Positions 60,549-64,000 of a stretch of 64,000 nt of DNA are shown here, in pieces. Source of the stretch: a virus. A model generated the notes under the pieces. The model was given only the letters and a program-made list of their open reading frames with translations, ran no database searches and was not told the origin of the DNA. Positions within the stretch are counted from its first letter, which is position 1. Every line of letters begins with the position of its first letter. Location: IMG/VR virus record IMGVR_UViG_3300044701_000569, positions 62,001 to 126,000 of that record; one strand, 5' to 3'. The position numbers and the translations under genes were made by a program.

Positions 60549-62323
60549 TAGTCTACGTAGTCAATGTCATTGGCGTAACTGGTAAAGCCGTTTTCCTTAA
60601 TAACCTTAAGGACATTGTTAACTCTTCCAATTAATTCATCCTTGTGGCTGATTAGATAGATATTCTTTTGACGTTCTCTACCCATTTTCTTAAGGACACC
60701 TAGTGAATTTTCAACTCCCGCAGTATCCATACCACTGTCAATTAGCTCATCAATGAATAGTAAGTTGATATTTTGATATAAACTTTCCCATACATCACGG
60801 AATGCAAAGCTGAGACCTAAAATAAGTCTATTTCGTTCACCGCGGCTTAGGTTATCAAAGTCTAGGTCCTGTCCTAGCTGTGTGATTTCAACATTTAGGT
60901 CGTTTAAGAACACAACTTGATGTGGAAGTCCTAGTTTGTCTAGATAGTACGTTAGTCTATTGTTTAGATAGGCTAGATTTTGATCAATAATCTTCTTGCG
61001 GATAAAGCTATCCTTGTTAGTCAGTAGTTTTAACAAGAACTCTTGATGTTCCCTGTAAGAAGTTAGATCGTTAACAGTTCCCCAAGTTATTTCTTGGATA
61101 GCAGTCTTGTTTAACTCGTCAATCTGCGCCTGATAAGGATCGTCTTCGTTAAGTTTTTGTTCAAGTGCCTTCTTAAGATTCTCAACATTGTTGCGATGAT
61201 CGTAGGCTTCCTTAGCAGTTTCATAGAAAGTGTTTGGCTTGCCGTTGATATTTCCTATTTGAGCAAGAGCCATTACAGTATCGCTCAACTTTGTGCTAAC
61301 TTCCTGATAGTAAGTATCTGCATCACGCAGTTCCTTGCTCTTTTTAGCTAGAATTTCCTGCTTCTTGTCAGCATGCAAGGGCTGATTACATGCATAGCAA
61401 ACAGCTTCTTCTAAATCTTCAATGTCTTTTTCGACCTTTTTAACAGTCTTTTCTGCTTGCAGTAGAGCACTGTCCAATGTGCTTTTTTCTTTATTAAGAG
61501 CCGTAATTTGCTTGTTAAGTTCCGACCAATTAGCCAGCTTTTCGTGATTTTCAAGCTCTTGATCAATGTCAAGTTGCTCTAATTCTTGTATAGCTTGCTG
61601 TAATTTTGCCGCATCTTGTGCTGTTTTTGACTGCCAAGCCTTCTGTGTAGACTTTAAACTTTCAATAGTTGTCTGTATTTTAGCATTAGCTGCTTGCAGA
61701 GCATTGATTTTCAGTGTCTCTTCTGTGATTGCATCTTTGGTTAGTTTTACTTGTTCTTTTAGAGACTCTGCCTTCTCAGAAAGTATAGTAATACCTAACA
61801 GTTGCTCAATAATAGCTCTTTGATCGTTCTGCTTCATAGCTAGGAACGGTTCAGTATAGGTGTTTAGTGCAAGGATATGTTTAAACATATCATGGCTCAT
61901 GCCTAACAGTGTGTCAATAGTGTTCTGCGTATCTCTACTGTCACCTTGGCTTTCGTCTGTGAGTTCTTGTTCTTCGTCGTTTATATAAAATTTAAGAAGA
62001 TTAGGAGAGCGTCCGCGCTCAATCCTATAATCAACACCACTTTTTTCAAAGTGCAGTGTAACTAACATGCCTTTGTTGTTGGTTTTGTTAATTAAGTTAT
62101 TCTTCTTAATGTTAGTTAATGCTTGGCCGTACAGTGCATAACTGAGTGCATTAATAATAGTAGTTTTGCCTGTACCGTTACGAGAACCAGTATCGTCACC
62201 TCCTTGATCTAAGTTTTCGCCAAGCACTAGAGTTAGCTGTTCCTTGTTAAAGTTAACAGCTTGAGTTTGGTTGCCCACACTCATAAAGTTTTTTACAGTA
62301 AGATCTTTAATTTTTATTGTCAT
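60548..62323 (-). CDS. gp46: Recombination endonuclease subunit gp46 (Rad50/SbcC-like)
   Basis: This is the ATPase partner of gp47, which resects DNA ends for recombination-dependent replication. Walker A is SRNGTGKTT (residues 47-55), the zinc-hook Cys pair is CYAC at about 308-311 between long coiled coils, the ABC signature is LSRGERNRL at about 491, and Walker B is LLFIDE at about 524. The 591-residue length compares with 560 in T4. It overlaps gp47 and the next gene by single bases (TAATG), forming a coupled operon. Confidence 0.96.
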   Translation of the reverse strand: MTIKIKDLTVKNFMSVGNQTQAVNFNKEQLTLVLGENLDQGGDDTGSRNGTGKTTIINALSYALYGQALTNIKKNNLINKTNNKGMLVTLHFEKSGVDYRIERGRSPNLLKFYINDEEQELTDESQGDSRDTQNTIDTLLGMSHDMFKHILALNTYTEPFLAMKQNDQRAIIEQLLGITILSEKAESLKEQVKLTKDAITEETLKINALQAANAKIQTTIESLKSTQKAWQSKTAQDAAKLQQAIQELEQLDIDQELENHEKLANWSELNKQITALNKEKSTLDSALLQAEKTVKKVEKDIEDLEEAVCYACNQPLHADKKQEILAKKSKELRDADTYYQEVSTKLSDTVMALAQIGNINGKPNTFYETAKEAYDHRNNVENLKKALEQKLNEDDPYQAQIDELNKTAIQEITWGTVNDLTSYREHQEFLLKLLTNKDSFIRKKIIDQNLAYLNNRLTYYLDKLGLPHQVVFLNDLNVEITQLGQDLDFDNLSRGERNRLILGLSFAFRDVWESLYQNINLLFIDELIDSGMDTAGVENSLGVLKKMGRERQKNIYLISHKDELIGRVNNVLKVIKENGFTSYANDIDYVD

Positions 62324-63333
62324 TATAACCCGTGATATATTTCTAGCAGTGTTTTCTTGTCAAAATTATCAGTATCAAGTTCTGATATTTCGCCCGCAAC
62401 AATTTGATCTACGGATTCAAATCCGCTGATATCTAAATTAGTTGAAATTTCTTCAATCTGTTTCTGCGGTATCAGTGTAATTTCTCTACAGTCATATGTA
62501 GACATAAATGTTTCTTTGATAAAATTTGCTTCTTCGTAGCTGATTGGAATGTCCAGAGTAACACGCAGATACATCTTTGATTTGATTATTTCTTCTGTCT
62601 TATCCAATAGCTTTGACAATGATACAGTCCTATACTTAGGACAATTATCCCAATTAATATACTCTGGTTCACCGTCATTTTCTTTATCAAGAATCATCAT
62701 ACCTCGTGCATCGTCCCATGCATCTGCATAGTTGTGCGGAAATGCATTGCCAATGTAGTGTATTGCGCCCTGTTGTTGACGCTTATGAAAGTGTCCTGAG
62801 AACACATACTTTTGATGTTTGAAGTGTTCTGCTTTGAGATCGCCGTGATCAGGCATCTGTACCATAGCATTCATATAAAAGTAAGGAAGTTCAAAATGTC
62901 CAAACATATATTTTGTTTTGATCTTTTCGATATTCTTCCATTCGTCTCCAACAAGCCACGGAATTAGTGCAACATCTTCACTAACCATAATCTTGTCTAC
63001 AAATGTGATGCCTGGTATGTGTCTACCAAATGCAGTTGATGAAACATCACGCTTATCTTTGTAGTACATGTCGTGGTTTCCAACAAACATGTAGAAGTTT
63101 TCAAAGGCAGCACCTAGCTTTTCCATGCTGCGAATAGTTGCATCCATAGTTGCTAGATTGAGGCTGTTTCTATTGTGATGCCAGTCTCCACAAAAAATGC
63201 CTGTTTCACAACCCTGCTCCTTAGCAGTGGCAATGAACCAGTCTACGAATTCTTCGCAGTCATTGTTGTGTACTGTAGAGTTACCTTTCAATCCAAAGTG
63301 GATATCAGTAAATACTGCTGCCTTTTTAAACAA
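62323..63333 (-). CDS. gp47: Recombination endonuclease subunit gp47 (Mre11/SbcD-like)
   Basis: This metallophosphoesterase nuclease works with gp46. Metal-binding motifs are in order: TDIHFG (D10, H12), GDWHHNR (D50), GNHD (N86, H87, D88), GHFEL at about 146 and SGHFHKRQ at about 184. It has 336 residues, as in T4 (339). The start is a TTG at 63333 with GGAG seven bases upstream. A sigma70-type promoter lies just before it, so the operon is transcribed early or in the middle period. Confidence 0.96.
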   Translation of the reverse strand: MFKKAAVFTDIHFGLKGNSTVHNNDCEEFVDWFIATAKEQGCETGIFCGDWHHNRNSLNLATMDATIRSMEKLGAAFENFYMFVGNHDMYYKDKRDVSSTAFGRHIPGITFVDKIMVSEDVALIPWLVGDEWKNIEKIKTKYMFGHFELPYFYMNAMVQMPDHGDLKAEHFKHQKYVFSGHFHKRQQQGAIHYIGNAFPHNYADAWDDARGMMILDKENDGEPEYINWDNCPKYRTVSLSKLLDKTEEIIKSKMYLRVTLDIPISYEEANFIKETFMSTYDCREITLIPQKQIEEISTNLDISGFESVDQIVAGEISELDTDNFDKKTLLEIYHGL

Positions 63334-63356
63334 AGTTATACTCCAATTGTTTTACT

Positions 63357-63385
63357 AGTGTAAGATAAGATGTAATAAAAGTCAA
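63357..63385 (-). promoter_or_regulatory. Sigma70-type promoter for the gp47-gp46 operon (TTGACT-17-TACACT)
   Basis: TTGACT and TACACT are separated by exactly 17 bases, between the gp55 stop and the gp47 start. No late octamer is present. Confidence 0.7.
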
Positions 63386-63393
63386 GACTAATT

Positions 63394-64000
63394 TTACGAA
63401 TCGCCGTTGCTGTCATTGTATCTTTTTTGAGCTGCTTCAAATTCGCCTTGATGCTGTCTTGTAAATGACGGATTCAAATCATTCATTTCTAAGATGTCGT
63501 CGCGAATATTTTGATTACGCTTTTCAATATTAATAACTCGCACGAAACTGTTAGTAACGGCAGCAGTATAATAAGCAAAAGGATTGTTAGACTTACTTTC
63601 ATCGAATTGTAATCCTATCTGTGTGAGTTGTAAAATGGCTTGCCCGCGCATTTCATCGTTGTAAGTATAACCTCGAACGTTGCCTCTAGTAGCGTATCTT
63701 TCGCATAGCTTCATCCACATCATTGCAAGGGTTCTTGTAGCTTGTCCGTGATCTTTTGAAAATTGTCCGTTCTGCATACCGCCAGTCCAATGACTTTTTC
63801 CTACGCAGACTAACTCGTCGTTGTCGTCAAATTTCCAATGTTGGAACGGTGGAAAGTTTAATTTGGTTTTGCTGTCTGCAATACTTTTGGGGTTTTTCTT
63901 TCGCCCACTTTCGTCCGGTATATGATCAAATGTCATTATACGAAATACAAGATCAGTCTTGTTTATTTTCTTATAATCAACTTCGCAATCACTTTGCTTA
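63394..64000 (-). CDS. gp55: Late transcription sigma factor gp55 (start beyond the window)
   Basis: This sigma-like protein directs host RNA polymerase to the TATAAATA late promoters mapped here. The region YTYNDEMRGQAILQLTQIGL and NPFAYYTAAVTNSFVRVINI, ending RNQNIRDDILE, is the conserved sigma-2-like core of gp55. An internal ATG at 63936 would give 180 residues (T4 has 185), but the same frame is open upstream to the window edge and encodes CEVDYKKINKTDLVFRI, which looks like protein, so the true start is probably outside the window. Confidence 0.87.
   Translation of the reverse strand, partial: KQSDCEVDYKKINKTDLVFRIMTFDHIPDESGRKKNPKSIADSKTKLNFPPFQHWKFDDNDELVCVGKSHWTGGMQNGQFSKDHGQATRTLAMMWMKLCERYATRGNVRGYTYNDEMRGQAILQLTQIGLQFDESKSNNPFAYYTAAVTNSFVRVINIEKRNQNIRDDILEMNDLNPSFTRQHQGEFEAAQKRYNDSNGDS

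Noticed and set aside
1-64000. CRISPR arrays, insertion sequences or integration sites
   Set aside because: No regularly spaced repeats, transposase, integrase or attachment-like duplication was seen. Repeats found are protein-level repeats within fibre, sheath and tape-measure genes.

Overview
This window is part of the genome of a T4-like contractile-tailed phage (myovirus) that infects a Gram-negative, probably aquatic, bacterium. Recognisable T4-type genes include gp18, gp19, gp1, gp13, gp14, gp15, gp23, gp22, gp21, gp20, gp26, gp46, gp47 and the late sigma factor gp55. Many proteins resemble the virion proteins of marine T4-like phages of the cyanophage and pelagiphage type. The DNA is AT-rich. 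Most structural genes lie on the minus strand and are preceded by a T4-type late promoter octamer (GATAAATA, AATAAATA or TATAAATA). Replication and metabolism units instead carry host sigma70-like promoters.

Layout. 1-6147: tail tube-like fragment, gp19, a very long gp18, an HNH-like protein, gp1 and gp13. 6191-8778 (+): gp14 and gp15. 8787-12183 (+): Nudix hydrolase, then an ADP-heptose cassette (adenylyltransferase, kinase, epimerase, cupin, GmhB-type phosphatase). 12174-20546 (-): a 2326-residue fibre and two virion proteins. 20616-22625 (+): two paralogous unknowns and a 2OG-Fe(II) oxygenase. 22622-25345 (-): NodU-type carbamoyltransferase and a GT9/heptosyltransferase-like protein. 25416-46534 (-): a long adhesin and fibre block containing sister pairs of large proteins that differ by clean domain insertions. 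46575-53964 (-): capsid module with a tiny independent pqqA-like gene between gp23 and the next gene. 53975-59354: tape-measure-like protein, gp26/gp51-like pair (+) and a secreted-looking or virion-associated unknown. 59355-59877: a gene-free, relatively GC-rich, heavily structured stretch, probably a large non-coding RNA. 59878-64000 (-): GIY-YIG protein, small basic protein, gp46, gp47, gp55.

How it may fit together. Four of the five enzymatic activities of ADP-L-glycero-D-manno-heptose synthesis, a heptosyltransferase-like protein, a carbamoyltransferase, an oxygenase and a cupin flank the giant fibre gene. I infer a phage-encoded pathway that makes and decorates (perhaps carbamoylates) a heptose on host lipopolysaccharide or on a virion protein. 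The pqqA-like gene has its own promoter, strong ribosome site and terminator, and suggests a host that makes pyrroloquinoline quinone, such as a methylotroph. Other unusual points are a probable -1 frameshift between gp26 and the gp51-like ORF, a class of apparently leaderless late mRNAs, and a hairpin covering the start of the heptosyltransferase gene.

No tRNA, CRISPR array, insertion sequence or attachment site was recognised. All family assignments come from reading the sequence and from memory of the families. No database search was possible.
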